From: Yoonia sp.
GTDB lineage: Bacteria > Pseudomonadota > Alphaproteobacteria > Rhodobacterales > Rhodobacteraceae
Direction: 5' to 3'
NCBI GenBank assembly: GCA_029250945.1
Contig: JAQXEG010000009.1
Location: forward strand, 203,211 to 267,210
DNA length: 64,000 bases
The notes beneath the pieces are model-generated. The model was not told the origin of the DNA, ran no database searches, and saw nothing but the letters and a program-made list of their open reading frames with translations. How positions within the stretch are numbered: position 1 is the stretch's first letter; the number at the start of each line of letters is the position of its first letter. The translations under genes were made by a program, and so were the position numbers. Positions 41,867-52,771 of this stretch are shown piece after piece.

Positions 41867-43045
41867 ATGGCTTGGAAGACGCTTGATGATATGGATCTGA
41901 ACGGCAAACGCGTGCTGGTGCGTGTGGATATCAACGTGCCGATGGAAAATGGTGAAGTTACCGACATGACCCGCATTTCCCGCATCGCTGATACCGTTTA
42001 CGATATCCAAGACGCGGGCGGCACCGTCATTCTGATGGCCCACTGCGGGCGTCCCAAGGGCAAAGTCGTTGAGGACATGTCACTGATCCACGTCGCCCCT
42101 TTTGTCGCTGATGAGCTGGGTGTGCCGATCACATTCGCCGACAGCGATTACCGCGATGCGGTAAAAGAGCTGAAGAATGAGGAGGTGCTGTTGCTGGAAA
42201 ACCTGCGGTTCAACCCCGGCGAAGAAGCGAACGACATGGCCTTTGCCAAGCGTTTAGCGACGTTGTGCGATGTCTATGTCAACGATGCATTCTCTGCCGC
42301 ACACCGCGCCCACGCCAGCACCCACGCGATTGCGACGCTGCGCCCGTCTTGTGCGGGCCGCTTGATGGCACAAGAGCTTTCTGCGCTTGAGGCTGCACTG
42401 GGCATGCCCAAGCGTCCTGTTGTGGCGGTTGTTGGCGGGGCCAAGGTTTCGACCAAACTGGACCTACTGGGCAATTTGGTCGGCAAGGTGGATCATCTAG
42501 TGATCGGCGGCGGCATGGCGAACACGTTTTTGGCCGCGCAAGGTATCAATGTTGGCAATTCCCTGTGCGAACATGATCTGGCGGACACGGCCCGTGACAT
42601 TCTGGCCAAAGCCGAAACCGCCGGTTGCGAAATCATCTTGCCCCGCGACATTGTTGTGGCCCACGAATTCAAAGCATGTGCCGAGAATGAAACACTAGCC
42701 CCCGACGCCTGCCCCGCTGATGCGATGATCCTCGATGCCGGCCCCGCGACAGTTGCTTATATCGAGGACGTCTTGGCCAATGCAAAGACGCTGATCTGGA
42801 ACGGCCCGCTTGGCGCGTTTGAAATCGCCCCGTTTGATGCGGCCACAAATGCAGCCGCCAAAGCAGCGGCGAAACTGACCAAGGCGGGCAAACTGACGTC
42901 CGTCGCAGGTGGCGGTGATACGGTTGCGGCCCTGAACCAAGCGGGTGCTGCGGATCGATTCACCTATATTTCAACCGCTGGCGGCGCGTTCCTAGAGTGG
43001 ATGGAAGGCAAGGAATTGCCCGGCGTAGCCGCACTTCAAAATTGA
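41867..43045 (+). CDS. pgk: Phosphoglycerate kinase
   Basis: [55 protein letters not shown]. Confidence 0.95.
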   Translation: MAWKTLDDMDLNGKRVLVRVDINVPMENGEVTDMTRISRIADTVYDIQDAGGTVILMAHCGRPKGKVVEDMSLIHVAPFVADELGVPITFADSDYRDAVKELKNEEVLLLENLRFNPGEEANDMAFAKRLATLCDVYVNDAFSAAHRAHASTHAIATLRPSCAGRLMAQELSALEAALGMPKRPVVAVVGGAKVSTKLDLLGNLVGKVDHLVIGGGMANTFLAAQGINVGNSLCEHDLADTARDILAKAETAGCEIILPRDIVVAHEFKACAENETLAPDACPADAMILDAGPATVAYIEDVLANAKTLIWNGPLGAFEIAPFDAATNAAAKAAAKLTKAGKLTSVAGGGDTVAALNQAGAADRFTYISTAGGAFLEWMEGKELPGVAALQN

Positions 43046-43079
43046 TTGCGCTAACGCTAGCGTAACCAGAATTGCGCAA
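43042..43079. promoter_or_regulatory. Clustered palindromes upstream of fba
   Basis: ATTGCGCTAACGCTAGCGTAACCAGAATTGCGCAA: ACGCTAGCGT palindrome flanked by repeated ATTGCGC. Confidence 0.4.
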
Positions 43080-43131
43080 ATGCTATCTGCATTCTAAGGA
43101 CTTCGTATCAGTCATTTAGAAAGCAGGTCCC

Positions 43132-44022
43132 ATGATCAACCAAGCGCAATTTGAACAGGTGCAAGCAGGCAAAGGTTTCATCGCAGCATTGGATCAATCC
43201 GGCGGCTCGACCCCAAAGGCGCTGAAGCTGTATGGGATCGACGAAGACGTTTATACGAATGACGACGAAATGTTCAGCCTGATCCACCAGATGCGCAGCC
43301 GGATCGTGAATGCCGATGCGTTTACAGGCGACAAGGTTGTGGGCGCCATCCTGTTCGAGATGACAATGGACCGCGAGATTGGTGGCAAACCCGCCGCGCA
43401 GGCGCTGTGGGATGACCAAGGTGTCGTTCCATTTCTGAAGGTTGATAAGGGCCTGATGGATCCGCACAACGGCGTGCAGATCATGAAACCGATGGACGGT
43501 TTGGACACGCTGCTGGATCGTGCGGTCTCTGCCGGAATGTTTGGCACCAAGATGCGCTCTGTCATTTCTGCCGCAAATGCCGATGGCATTGACGCCGTCG
43601 TGGACCAGCAATTTGAAGTCGCCAAACAGATCATGGCCAAGGGGCTTGTCCCGATTATCGAACCAGAGGTGACGATTTCCATCGCAGATAAAGCCGCGGC
43701 AGAGGATATGCTGCTTGTTGCCCTGCTCACCCAATTGGATGCATTGGACGCGGACCAGAACGTGATGCTGAAGCTGACCCTGCCCGAGCAGCCGAACCTG
43801 TACTCCAAATGCGTAAACCATCCCCGTGTTGTGCGGGTTGTCGCGCTATCGGGTGGGTATTCTCGGCAAGAAGCAAACGCACTGCTTGCGCAAAATACGG
43901 GCATCATCGCATCCTTCAGCCGCGCATTGACCGAAGGTCTGTCTGCAGATCAGTCCGATGCGGCGTTCAATTCCGCCATCGCTGGCACGATCGACGACAT
44001 CTATTCGGCATCCATCGCATAA
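43132..44022 (+). CDS. Class I fructose-bisphosphate aldolase
   Basis: [55 protein letters not shown]. Confidence 0.93.
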   Translation: MINQAQFEQVQAGKGFIAALDQSGGSTPKALKLYGIDEDVYTNDDEMFSLIHQMRSRIVNADAFTGDKVVGAILFEMTMDREIGGKPAAQALWDDQGVVPFLKVDKGLMDPHNGVQIMKPMDGLDTLLDRAVSAGMFGTKMRSVISAANADGIDAVVDQQFEVAKQIMAKGLVPIIEPEVTISIADKAAAEDMLLVALLTQLDALDADQNVMLKLTLPEQPNLYSKCVNHPRVVRVVALSGGYSRQEANALLAQNTGIIASFSRALTEGLSADQSDAAFNSAIAGTIDDIYSASIA

Positions 44023-44104
44023 ATTCAAATTGGGGGATTCCCAAGGCGAATCAAATATGCGAATCTGCCTACAGCGTTCCCAAGAAACGCATTGAGGCAG
44101 AGCA

Positions 44105-44404
44105 ATGATCCGACGTAGTCGCCCCGCGATGGGCCCAATCCTATTTTGTATGGGGGCCATATTGCTTGGCCTTTACTTTATGTTTGCGGCTGTGCAGGGC
44201 GACTACGGCGTGTTCCGCCGTGGCGAGGTGTTATCCGAAAAGCGCGCGCTTGAGGCCGAGCTCCTTGAGCTAGAGATCGAAGTTGCGCAGATGGAAAACC
44301 TGACGCGCCGCCTGTCGGACGATTATCTTGACCTTGATCTGCTGGATCAGCAGGCCCGCGATGTGCTGGGCCTAATCCGTGCTGACGAAATAGTTATCCG
44401 CTAG
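44105..44404 (+). CDS. FtsB/DivIC-like septum formation initiator
   Basis: Single TM and coiled coil RALEAELLELEIEVAQMENLTRRL; upstream of pdhA as in related genomes. Confidence 0.85.
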   Translation: MIRRSRPAMGPILFCMGAILLGLYFMFAAVQGDYGVFRRGEVLSEKRALEAELLELEIEVAQMENLTRRLSDDYLDLDLLDQQARDVLGLIRADEIVIR

Positions 44405-44525
44405 ACGGAACCCACCTATGATCTGAGCGGTTGACTTGGCGTCACATTGACTCTGGGCATTTCTATCCAAATGATATAGAGATAGTTTAACACTAAACTA
44501 CTTTGCCGCCCGATGGAGGAACTGC

Positions 44526-45527
44526 ATGTCAGCCAAGAAAGTCGCCGCCAAGTCAAACGTCTCAGCCGAGGAATTGCTGGGCCATTACCGCGAAATGTTA
44601 ATGATCCGCCGCTTTGAGGAAAAAGCGGGCCAATTGTACGGCATGGGACTGATCGGTGGTTTCTGCCACCTCTACATCGGGCAAGAGGCCGTTGTTGTGG
44701 GCCTAGAGGCCGTGGCCAAAGAAGGTGACAAGCGCGTCACATCCTACCGCGATCACGGACATATGCTGGCCTGTGGCATGGACCCGAACGGGATCATGGC
44801 CGAATTGACAGGCCGCGAGGGCGGTTTTTCCAAGGGCAAAGGCGGCTCAATGCACATGTTCTCGAAAGAGAAGCATTTTTACGGTGGCCACGGCATTGTG
44901 GCAGCTCAAGTGCCATTGGGTGCGGGCCTTGCGTTTTCGGACAAATACAAAGGCAATGACAACGTGACATTCGCCTATTTCGGCGATGGGGCCGCGAACC
45001 AGGGTCAAGTGTACGAGACATATAACATGGCCGAACTTTGGGACCTGCCTGTCGTTTTTGTTATTGAAAACAACCAGTACGCCATGGGCACGTCGGTCAA
45101 AAGATCCACCAAATCCCCGTCCCTTTGGGAACGCGGCAAGGCCTACGGCATTGAAGGCGAAGAAGTTGACGGCATGAACGTGCTCGCGGTGAAAGAGGCT
45201 GGTGAACGCGCCGTGGCCCACTGCCGCGCTGGCAAAGGCCCATATATCCTTGAGGTAAAAACCTACCGCTATCGCGGCCACTCTATGTCGGATCCTGCGA
45301 AATACCGCACCCGCGAAGAAGTCCAGAAGATGCGCGACGAGCGGGACCCGATTGAACAGGTCCGCGACATGCTCCTGACCGGCAAACACGCGTCCGAGGA
45401 TGAACTGAAGGCGATCGACAAAGAGATCAAAGGCGTGGTGAACGCCGCCGCTGAATTCTCAAAAGAAAGCCCTGAACCCGCGCTCGAAGAGCTGTGGACC
45501 GATATCTACGCCGAGGAGACTGTATAA
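44526..45527 (+). CDS. pdhA: Pyruvate dehydrogenase E1 alpha
   Basis: [53 protein letters not shown]. Confidence 0.95.
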   Translation: MSAKKVAAKSNVSAEELLGHYREMLMIRRFEEKAGQLYGMGLIGGFCHLYIGQEAVVVGLEAVAKEGDKRVTSYRDHGHMLACGMDPNGIMAELTGREGGFSKGKGGSMHMFSKEKHFYGGHGIVAAQVPLGAGLAFSDKYKGNDNVTFAYFGDGAANQGQVYETYNMAELWDLPVVFVIENNQYAMGTSVKRSTKSPSLWERGKAYGIEGEEVDGMNVLAVKEAGERAVAHCRAGKGPYILEVKTYRYRGHSMSDPAKYRTREEVQKMRDERDPIEQVRDMLLTGKHASEDELKAIDKEIKGVVNAAAEFSKESPEPALEELWTDIYAEETV

Positions 45528-46882
45528 TGGCTGTTGAAATTCTGATGCCCGCCCTCTCCCCGACGATGGAAGAAGGCACGCTTGCCAAATGGATGGTCAA
45601 AGAAGGTGACACCGTGTCATCCGGCGACATTCTGGCCGAGATTGAAACCGACAAAGCCACGATGGAATTCGAGGCCGTCGACGAAGGCGTGATGGGCAAG
45701 ATCCTGATCGCTGAGGGCACCGAAGGCGTAAAAGTAAACACCGCCATCGCCATCATGGTCGAAGAAGGCGAAGACGTGCCTGATGCAGCGCCAGCCGCAA
45801 AGGCCGAAGCGCCTGAGGCCGTGCCGGAAAAAGCCCCCGCGGTCGCCGCACCCGCCGCGCCTGTGGCCGATACCACGCCCGATTGGGGTGACGATGTCGA
45901 GGTGAAACAGACAACCGTCCGCGAGGCCCTGCGCGATGCGATGGCCGAAGAAATGCGCCGCGACGAAGACGTATTCCTGATGGGTGAAGAGGTTGGCGAA
46001 TACCAAGGTGCCTATAAGATTTCACAAGGTCTGCTGGATGAATTCGGCGCCAAGCGCGTGATCGACACGCCAATCACCGAACACGGGTTTGCAGGGATTG
46101 CAACAGGCGCCGCCTTTGGCGGGCTAAAGCCGATTGTCGAATTCATGACGTTTAACTTCGCCATGCAAGCCATTGATCACATTATCAACTCTGCCGCTAA
46201 GACGCTGTATATGTCCGGTGGTCAGATGGGCGCGCCTATGGTGTTCCGTGGCCCGAACGGTGCCGCCGCCCGTGTGGGCGCGCAACACTCTCAAGACTAC
46301 GCCGCGTGGTACATGCAAATTCCGGGCCTGAAGGTTGTGATGCCTTACTCCGCCTCCGATGCAAAAGGTCTGATGAAAACCGCGATCCGCGACCCGAACC
46401 CAGTTATCTTTCTTGAAAACGAAATCATGTACGGCAAATCCTTTGATGTGCCGGTCATGGATGATTTCACCATTCCCTTTGGGAAGGCCAAGATCGAGCG
46501 CGCGGGCGATGATGTGACAATCGTATCCTTTGGGATCGGGATGACGTATGCCCTGCAAGCCGCTGAAAAGCTTGCAGAAGACGGCATCAACGCAGAGGTT
46601 ATCAACCTGCGCACCTTGCGCCCGATGGACACCGAAACGATCCTTGCCTCTGTGCGCAAAACGAACCGCTGTGTGACAGTTGAAGAAGGCTGGCCGCAAG
46701 GCTCTGTTGGTGGCTATATCAGCTCCGTCATCATGCAAGAAGCGTTTGATTATCTTGATGCGCCCGTCATCACATGCACCGGCAAGGACGTCCCCATGCC
46801 CTATGCCGCGAACCTTGAAAAGCACGCGCTGCTGACCGCCGATGAGGTCGTCGATGCCTGCAAAAAAGTAACCTACCGTTAA
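45527..46882 (+). CDS. pdhB: Pyruvate dehydrogenase E1 beta with N-terminal lipoyl domain
   Basis: Lipoyl [15 protein letters not shown] plus E1beta ([41 protein letters not shown]). Confidence 0.95.
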   Translation: MAVEILMPALSPTMEEGTLAKWMVKEGDTVSSGDILAEIETDKATMEFEAVDEGVMGKILIAEGTEGVKVNTAIAIMVEEGEDVPDAAPAAKAEAPEAVPEKAPAVAAPAAPVADTTPDWGDDVEVKQTTVREALRDAMAEEMRRDEDVFLMGEEVGEYQGAYKISQGLLDEFGAKRVIDTPITEHGFAGIATGAAFGGLKPIVEFMTFNFAMQAIDHIINSAAKTLYMSGGQMGAPMVFRGPNGAAARVGAQHSQDYAAWYMQIPGLKVVMPYSASDAKGLMKTAIRDPNPVIFLENEIMYGKSFDVPVMDDFTIPFGKAKIERAGDDVTIVSFGIGMTYALQAAEKLAEDGINAEVINLRTLRPMDTETILASVRKTNRCVTVEEGWPQGSVGGYISSVIMQEAFDYLDAPVITCTGKDVPMPYAANLEKHALLTADEVVDACKKVTYR

Positions 46883-46894
46883 GGAGACAGCGCA

Positions 46895-48181
46895 ATGCCA
46901 ACAGAAATTTTGATGCCCGCCTTGTCCCCCACTATGGAGGAAGGCACACTTGCGAAATGGCACGTCAAAGAAGGCGACACTGTTTCGTCGGGCGACATTA
47001 TGGCCGAGATCGAAACCGACAAGGCCACGATGGAGTTCGAGGCCGTTGACGAAGGCGTCATGGGCAAGATCGTCATTCCAGAAGGGACCGAGGGCGTTAA
47101 AGTGAACGATGTCATCGCTGTCCTGCTCGAAGATGGCGAAACAGCTGATGATATTGGTGAAACATCCGCACCAGCGCCGGCGGCACCGCTCGCCACGGCC
47201 GCAGAGGCGGCCTCCACAGGGGGCTCAGATAAGGTCGCACCACCTGCCCTGGCCAAGGATGGGGAACGCGTATTTGCCACGCCGCTCGCGCGCCGGATTG
47301 CTGCTGACCAGGGGCTCGATTTGGCCAATGTCATGGGCTCTGGTCCACATGGTCGCATTGTTAAGGCTGACGTTGAAACCGCACAGCCAACATCCAGCAA
47401 ACCAGCGGATGCGCCAGCCGCCGCCGCGGCGCCCACACCGATGGCCGCAGAGCCTGCGACAGACGCCGTTCTGAAAACATACGCAGATCGTCCGCATGAG
47501 GAAATCAAGCTCGACGGGATGCGCAAAATCATTGCAAGCCGTCTGACAGAGGCCAAGCAAACGGTGCCGCACTTCTACCTGCGCCGCGACATCAATCTGG
47601 ACGCGTTGTTGAAATTCCGCAGCCAATTGAACAAGCAATTGGAACCACGTGGCATCAAGCTTTCGGTCAATGATTTCATCATCAAGGCCTGCGCCCTCGC
47701 CCTGCAACAGGTGCCAGAGGCCAACGCCGTTTGGGCCGGTGATCGCACGTTGCAGTTTGAAAAATCCGATGTCGCTGTTGCTGTTGCAATCGAGGGCGGG
47801 CTGTTCACGCCCGTTCTGCAAGACGCTGATACCAAATTACTTTCCGCCCTGTCGTCGGAAATGAAGGACCTCGCATCGCGTGCGCGTGACCGCAAGCTTG
47901 CACCACATGAATATGCAGGCGGTAGCTTTGCGATTTCTAATCTGGGCATGTTTGGCATCGACAATTTCGACGCAATCATCAATCCGCCCCACGCCGCGAT
48001 CTTGGCAGTGGGTGCTGGCACGAAAAAGCCGGTTGTCGGCGCGGATGGTGAACTGGCTGTCGCGACCGTGATGTCCACGACACTTTCGGTCGATCACCGC
48101 GTGATTGACGGCGCATTGGGTGCGAACTTGCTCAACGCGATCAAAGATAACTTGGAAAATCCGATGGTGATGCTGGCGTAA
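46895..48181 (+). CDS. pdhC: Dihydrolipoamide acetyltransferase (E2)
   Basis: Lipoyl domain, PSBD ([34 protein letters not shown]), catalytic [17 protein letters not shown]. Confidence 0.95.
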   Translation: MPTEILMPALSPTMEEGTLAKWHVKEGDTVSSGDIMAEIETDKATMEFEAVDEGVMGKIVIPEGTEGVKVNDVIAVLLEDGETADDIGETSAPAPAAPLATAAEAASTGGSDKVAPPALAKDGERVFATPLARRIAADQGLDLANVMGSGPHGRIVKADVETAQPTSSKPADAPAAAAAPTPMAAEPATDAVLKTYADRPHEEIKLDGMRKIIASRLTEAKQTVPHFYLRRDINLDALLKFRSQLNKQLEPRGIKLSVNDFIIKACALALQQVPEANAVWAGDRTLQFEKSDVAVAVAIEGGLFTPVLQDADTKLLSALSSEMKDLASRARDRKLAPHEYAGGSFAISNLGMFGIDNFDAIINPPHAAILAVGAGTKKPVVGADGELAVATVMSTTLSVDHRVIDGALGANLLNAIKDNLENPMVMLA

Positions 48182-48208
48182 CAGCCGCACACCACCGCTA
48201 AACGAAAA

Positions 48209-48235
48209 GGCCGGGCATTGCGTCCCGGCCTTTTT
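48209..48235. terminator. Intrinsic terminator between pdhC and cysE (convergent)
   Basis: AAAAGGCCGGG-loop-CCCGGCCTTTTT. Confidence 0.9.
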
Positions 48236-48236
48236 G

Positions 48237-49049
48237 CTATCCGTTACAACTGTTAAGAAGCTGATCCATCGTCAGTGATGGCTGGGAACAGCCCGCCTCT
48301 CCGACGATCTTGGCGGGAACACCGGCCACGGTTTTCATTGGCGGCACGGCCTCTAGCACGACGGAGCCTGCTGCGATGCGGCTGCAATGGCCGATAGTGA
48401 TATTGCCCAGCACCTTTGCCCCGGCCCCGATCAGAACGCCATTTTCAATCTTGGGGTGGCGATCGTCATCCTCCTTGCCCGTCCCGCCCAAGGTCACGGA
48501 ATGCAGCATCGACACATTATCACCAACGACAGCCGTTTCGCCAATCACGATGGAATGGGCGTGGTCAATCATCACACCACGTCCCAAACGGGCGCCCGGG
48601 TGGATATCAACGCCGAAAACTTCGCTCACACGCATCTGAATGAAATAGGCGAGATCACGGTAGTCATTCGCCCAAAGCCAATGCCCCAAACGATAGGATT
48701 GGATGGCCTGAAACCCCTTGAAGAACAACAACGGCTGCAAAAGCCGGTGACACGCTGGGTCGCGGTCAAGAATGGCAACCATATCCGCTCGGGTTGCAGC
48801 CGCGAGGTCAGGATCAGCCGCAATCGCCTCATTCGCGAGTTCCCGCAAGATTTGTTCGGACATCTCGGATGACGCCAGTTTCATCGCAATGCGGTGCGCT
48901 AGCGCGGATTCGAGCGTATCATGATGCAAAATACCGCTATGGATCAAGCCACCTATCAGCGGCTCGGCTACGATGGCAGCGCGCGCTTCTTGCTGAATGC
49001 GGGTCCATACCGGATCAAGTTCGGTCACATTAGATGGTGATACGGCCAT
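48237..49049 (-). CDS. cysE: Serine O-acetyltransferase
   Basis: SEVFGVDIHPGARLGRGVMIDHAHSIVIGETAVVGDNVSMLHSVTLGGTGK hexapeptide repeats. Confidence 0.94.
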   Translation of the reverse strand: MAVSPSNVTELDPVWTRIQQEARAAIVAEPLIGGLIHSGILHHDTLESALAHRIAMKLASSEMSEQILRELANEAIAADPDLAAATRADMVAILDRDPACHRLLQPLLFFKGFQAIQSYRLGHWLWANDYRDLAYFIQMRVSEVFGVDIHPGARLGRGVMIDHAHSIVIGETAVVGDNVSMLHSVTLGGTGKEDDDRHPKIENGVLIGAGAKVLGNITIGHCSRIAAGSVVLEAVPPMKTVAGVPAKIVGEAGCSQPSLTMDQLLNSCNG

Positions 49050-49189
49050 GGTGCTATCCTTCGCTATTCGCCCTAGTCGTATAACAGTTAGGTGGAGAGC
49101 ACCAAGAAAAAACCCGTGATCATATTAATCACGGATTTTGTTTTTCATCAGGGTATTCATCGCAATCGCGAGGCAGGCCAGATAATCGC

Positions 49190-49789
49190 CGCTCACCCGT
49201 GCGGGATGTTTGGAGCGCGGATCCAATTGACCGTCATGCCTGATGGATCAGGCGCCGCGTTCAGATGCACCACCGGATAGGGTCAGTATCCGTTCCCAGC
49301 AAAGCTACGCTGCGTGTATTTATAACTGGCTGATCGAACCGCCTGCTTGGCTGGTCCATAGCGATAATGCCGTTCCAACCCGCGCGAGGCGGAGGGGATC
49401 GTAATCTGTTCAGGGTGGCCATCAAGCACAACAACAATCGACCCAGCGGGCCAAACCCGAGGCATCATCGCGCTTGTGCCAAGCTGACCACGCAGCAGGT
49501 TCCGGATTTCATATTGGCAATTACCAATCGGATCGGCATCCGCAAATTGCACGATTTCCCAATTGTCGGATACGCCATCACCAATCGCAACCGTGTTCCC
49601 CCCAGCAAAAACCACATCAGCCCCAAGCGACGCCAGCATCCCACTAATCAGCGTCACAGACACACCTGCCTGCCTGTCCCAAGTGCCAAGCGGCCCTGTG
49701 GCAGGCGGCGATTGCAAACGTCCGATATCAACGCGGATTTCGTCATAGTCGACGCCCCCGCTGGGGTCAGTGTCTTTGAATTTTTTCAT
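49190..49789 (-). pseudogene. Remnant of gene transfer agent baseplate/host-specificity (gp15-like) protein
   Basis: DPSGGVDYDEIRVDIGRLQSPPATGPLGTWDRQAGVSVTLISGMLASLGADVVFAGGNTVAIGDGVSDNWEIVQFADADPIGNCQYEIRNLLRGQLGTSAMMPRVWPAGSIVVVLDG.. resembles the C-terminal part of GTA gp15-type proteins; in-frame TGA at 49283 followed by PYPVVHLNAAPDPSGMTVNWIRAP. Confidence 0.65.
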
Positions 49790-50006
49790 GAAATGCCTCT
49801 TGCGCCTTAATGACGCTCAAATGGGCGGTCTGAAGTTCCATCAATTTGGAAACGACAGCTTTTGGTGTCTGGCTATCGACGCTGCCGATATCTGCCATCA
49901 ACCTGTTCAGAACGTCGGAAATGCTCTGGAATTCTTCTTCGATCATCGCAATGCGGGCCAAGGCGGCTTGCACATCCAATGCCGGATGATCTTGCGATTT
50001 TTTCAT
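49767..50006 (-). CDS. Small coiled-coil protein, possibly a GTA 5'-end gene or its truncated remnant
   Basis: MKKSQDHPALDVQAALARIAMIEEEFQSISDVLNRLMADIGSVDSQTPKAVVSKLMELQTAHLSVIKAQEAFHEKIQRH. Confidence 0.5.
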   Translation of the reverse strand: MKKSQDHPALDVQAALARIAMIEEEFQSISDVLNRLMADIGSVDSQTPKAVVSKLMELQTAHLSVIKAQEAFHEKIQRH

Positions 50007-50099
50007 TGTGTAAATTTGCCTGTACGGAACTTCCGATACAAACAAGGGGCAGATGATCACAGCGGCCTGTGAATTTTTTTGCCCTCTAGCATGGAACAA

Positions 50100-50128
50100 T
50101 TGATATCCCACGGCATTATCTAAGTCAA
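50100..50128 (-). promoter_or_regulatory. Putative sigma70 promoter for the GTA-remnant locus
   Basis: Minus strand TTGACT-17 nt-TATCAA. Confidence 0.4.
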
Positions 50129-50131
50129 CGT

Positions 50132-50163
50132 AACCCGCCCTGCGCACCGTGCGCAGGGGTTAA
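50132..50163. terminator. Hairpin downstream of mltG
   Basis: AACCC-G-CCCTGCGCA-CCG-TGCGCAGGG-GTT; no strong T tract. Confidence 0.45.
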
Positions 50164-50186
50164 CATTTTCTTAATTTCACAAGGGC

Positions 50187-51350
50187 TTAGCCGTCGTCAT
50201 TGTTAGCGCGCTCTGCCTCGATGGCACGCCACGCCTGAACGTTGCGGTTATGCTCGGCCAATGTCACCGCGAATGCGTGACCGCCGGTGCCATCCGCCAC
50301 AAAGAAGATATATTCAGACCTGTCAGGATCCAAAACAGCCTCAATCGCGGCACGCCCCGGATTGGCAATAGGTGTCGGTGGCAGGGCTGGGATCACATAA
50401 GTGTTCCAAGGCGTGTCCGCACGCAGCTCGCTCCGGCGCAGACCACGGCCCAAGATACCCTCACCTTTTGTGATACCATAAATGACCGATGGATCCGTCT
50501 GGAGCTTCATTCCAAGGTTCAATCGGTTCACAAAAACCGATGCCACCTGACGCCGCTCAGCCGCAAGGCCTGTTTCCTTTTCCACGATACTGGCCAGAAC
50601 CAAAGCCTCTTGGGGCGACGATAGCGGCAGATCATCCGCGCGTGCGGCCCACGCATCCGCAATGATCCGCTCCTGTTCGGCGGTCATACGGTCGATAATG
50701 GACGACACAGGTGTGCCGGGCTGAAAATCATAGCTGTCTGGTGCAAGCGACCCTTCGGCTGGCACCGCATCTACGTCCGCTTCCAGCAAATCCAATCCGC
50801 GCAATGCGTTCAGAACCTGCCAGCTTGTTACACCCTCGGCCATGGCCACACGGTAACGGGTATCGGCAGCCTCTTTCACGGCCTCATACACCTCCGGCGC
50901 GGCATCCTCGGCTGGGTTGAATGCAGCGACCTCAACAAAGCGGTTCGTTGCAGGGTCCAATTCACGCACCTGAATTTGCGTGCGGGTCACGCCCACGCGG
51001 TACACCACCTCGGTCCCGCAAGTATTCTGACCACCACGGGTCACGATATCGACGATCTCTTCCATCGACGCCGCCTCGGGCACCAGAAAATTACCGGCTT
51101 TCAGCTGCGATGTCTTTTCGGAATAATCAGCACCGATCCGCATCACAGACGCCGATTGGATCGCGCCCTCATCCAGCAGGTTTTGCGACACACGACGCAT
51201 CGTCGACCCGCGATCAACCTGCAAACAAATGGCCTGCGCCAGTGGTCCCGGTTGCGAATATTGCGTCGCACCATAACTGATGACACCCGCCACCAAGAAG
51301 AGCGCAACGACAAAGAATGTCAGTGCGTTAGACGCGATATGTCGCCACAT
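50187..51350 (-). CDS. mltG: Endolytic murein transglycosylase MltG
   Basis: ASIVEKETGLAAERRQVASVFVNRLNLGMKLQTDPSVIYGITKG; TPWNTYVIPALPPTPIANPGRAAIEAVLDP. Confidence 0.94.
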   Translation of the reverse strand: MWRHIASNALTFFVVALFLVAGVISYGATQYSQPGPLAQAICLQVDRGSTMRRVSQNLLDEGAIQSASVMRIGADYSEKTSQLKAGNFLVPEAASMEEIVDIVTRGGQNTCGTEVVYRVGVTRTQIQVRELDPATNRFVEVAAFNPAEDAAPEVYEAVKEAADTRYRVAMAEGVTSWQVLNALRGLDLLEADVDAVPAEGSLAPDSYDFQPGTPVSSIIDRMTAEQERIIADAWAARADDLPLSSPQEALVLASIVEKETGLAAERRQVASVFVNRLNLGMKLQTDPSVIYGITKGEGILGRGLRRSELRADTPWNTYVIPALPPTPIANPGRAAIEAVLDPDRSEYIFFVADGTGGHAFAVTLAEHNRNVQAWRAIEAERANNDDG

Positions 51351-52609
51351 TAATCGACTTTCCCGAACAGAACCGACGCATTCGTGCCGCCAAACCCGAA
51401 TGAGTTGGACAAAGCCACATCAATCTTGCGCGGGCGTTTGGCGTTAGGGGCAAGATCAACCTTGGTCTCGACCGCGACGGCATCCAAATTGATGGTCGGC
51501 GGTGCCACTTGGTCACGGATCGCAAGGATCGAGAAAATCGCCTCGATCGCGCCAGCAGCCCCCAACAGGTGGCCAGTTGCGGATTTTGTTGACGACATCG
51601 TCACCGCCCCCGCCGCATCACCCATCATCCGCTCAACCGCACCCAGTTCAATTGTGTCGGCCATCGTCGATGTTCCGTGGGCGTTGATGTAGTCAATATC
51701 AGCGGGCGTCAGACCCGCATCGTCAAGCGCCATACGCATAGACCGCTCACCGCCCTCACCATCCTCGGACGGGGCGGTGATGTGATAGGCATCGCCGGAC
51801 AGACCGTAACCGATCACCTCGGCATAGATTTTGGCGCCACGCGCCTTGGCGTGTTCATATTCCTCCAAGACGACGATACCAGCCCCCTCGCCCATGACAA
51901 AACCGTCACGGTCGGCATCATAGGGGCGGCTCGCGGATTTAGGGTCATCCGCGCGCTTGGTGGACAGCGCCTTACAGGCGTTGAAACCAGCAATACCAAT
52001 TTCACAAATCGCAGCCTCTGCGCCGCCGGCAACCATAACATCGGCGTTGCCATATTTGATCAAACGGGTCGCATCGCCAATCGCATGTGCACCTGTGGAA
52101 CAGGCGGTCACAACGGAATGGTTTGGACCCTTAAAGCCGTATTTGATGCCAACCTGACCCGAAATCAGGTTGATCAACGCGCCGGGAATAAAGAACGGGG
52201 ACACGCGACGCGGACCCTTTTCCTTGATCATCACAGCCGTGTCGGCGATGGAGCTAAGTCCACCAATTCCGGAGCCAATCAGAACGCCCGTGCGATACAA
52301 ATCCGCGTCCTCGGTTGGTTTCCAGCCGGAATCCTCAACAGCCTGCTGTGCCGCCGCGATGCCAAACAAGATAAAATCATCAACCTTGCGCTGATCCTTG
52401 GGCGCCAGATACGCATCAGCGTTAAAGCTGTCATCGGACCCGTCGCCGCGCGGAACTTCGCAGGCATATGTCGTCGCAAGCGCACTCGCATCAAACTGTG
52501 TGATCGGCCCCGCACCGGATTGACCGTCCAGAATGCGGCTCCACGTGGCTTCCACACCATCCGCGAGCGGTGTGACCAACCCAAGACCCGTTACAACAAC
52601 ACGACGCAT
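51350..52609 (-). CDS. fabF: Beta-ketoacyl-ACP synthase II
   Basis: MRRVVVTGLGLVTPLADGVEATW; VVTACSTGAHAIGDA; NSFGFGGTNASVLF. Confidence 0.95.
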   Translation of the reverse strand: MRRVVVTGLGLVTPLADGVEATWSRILDGQSGAGPITQFDASALATTYACEVPRGDGSDDSFNADAYLAPKDQRKVDDFILFGIAAAQQAVEDSGWKPTEDADLYRTGVLIGSGIGGLSSIADTAVMIKEKGPRRVSPFFIPGALINLISGQVGIKYGFKGPNHSVVTACSTGAHAIGDATRLIKYGNADVMVAGGAEAAICEIGIAGFNACKALSTKRADDPKSASRPYDADRDGFVMGEGAGIVVLEEYEHAKARGAKIYAEVIGYGLSGDAYHITAPSEDGEGGERSMRMALDDAGLTPADIDYINAHGTSTMADTIELGAVERMMGDAAGAVTMSSTKSATGHLLGAAGAIEAIFSILAIRDQVAPPTINLDAVAVETKVDLAPNAKRPRKIDVALSNSFGFGGTNASVLFGKVD

Positions 52610-52771
52610 ATTTTGCCCTCACAATTTTATCCGGCTTCGCCACCTGATACCCCAGCAGAACCCATAGGGGCAAGGGCGCGCGACGAGTTTCCCACCCGCA
52701 AATCGATATCACTTCATCCGTCTTTAAAGGTTGTGGCGTAATACGGTGCAGGAACCAGCGGCAGGGTCGCA

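Noticed and set aside
51677-52741. Plus-strand 354-aa ORF opposite fabF
   Set aside because: fabF is unambiguous on the minus strand; this is a shadow ORF.
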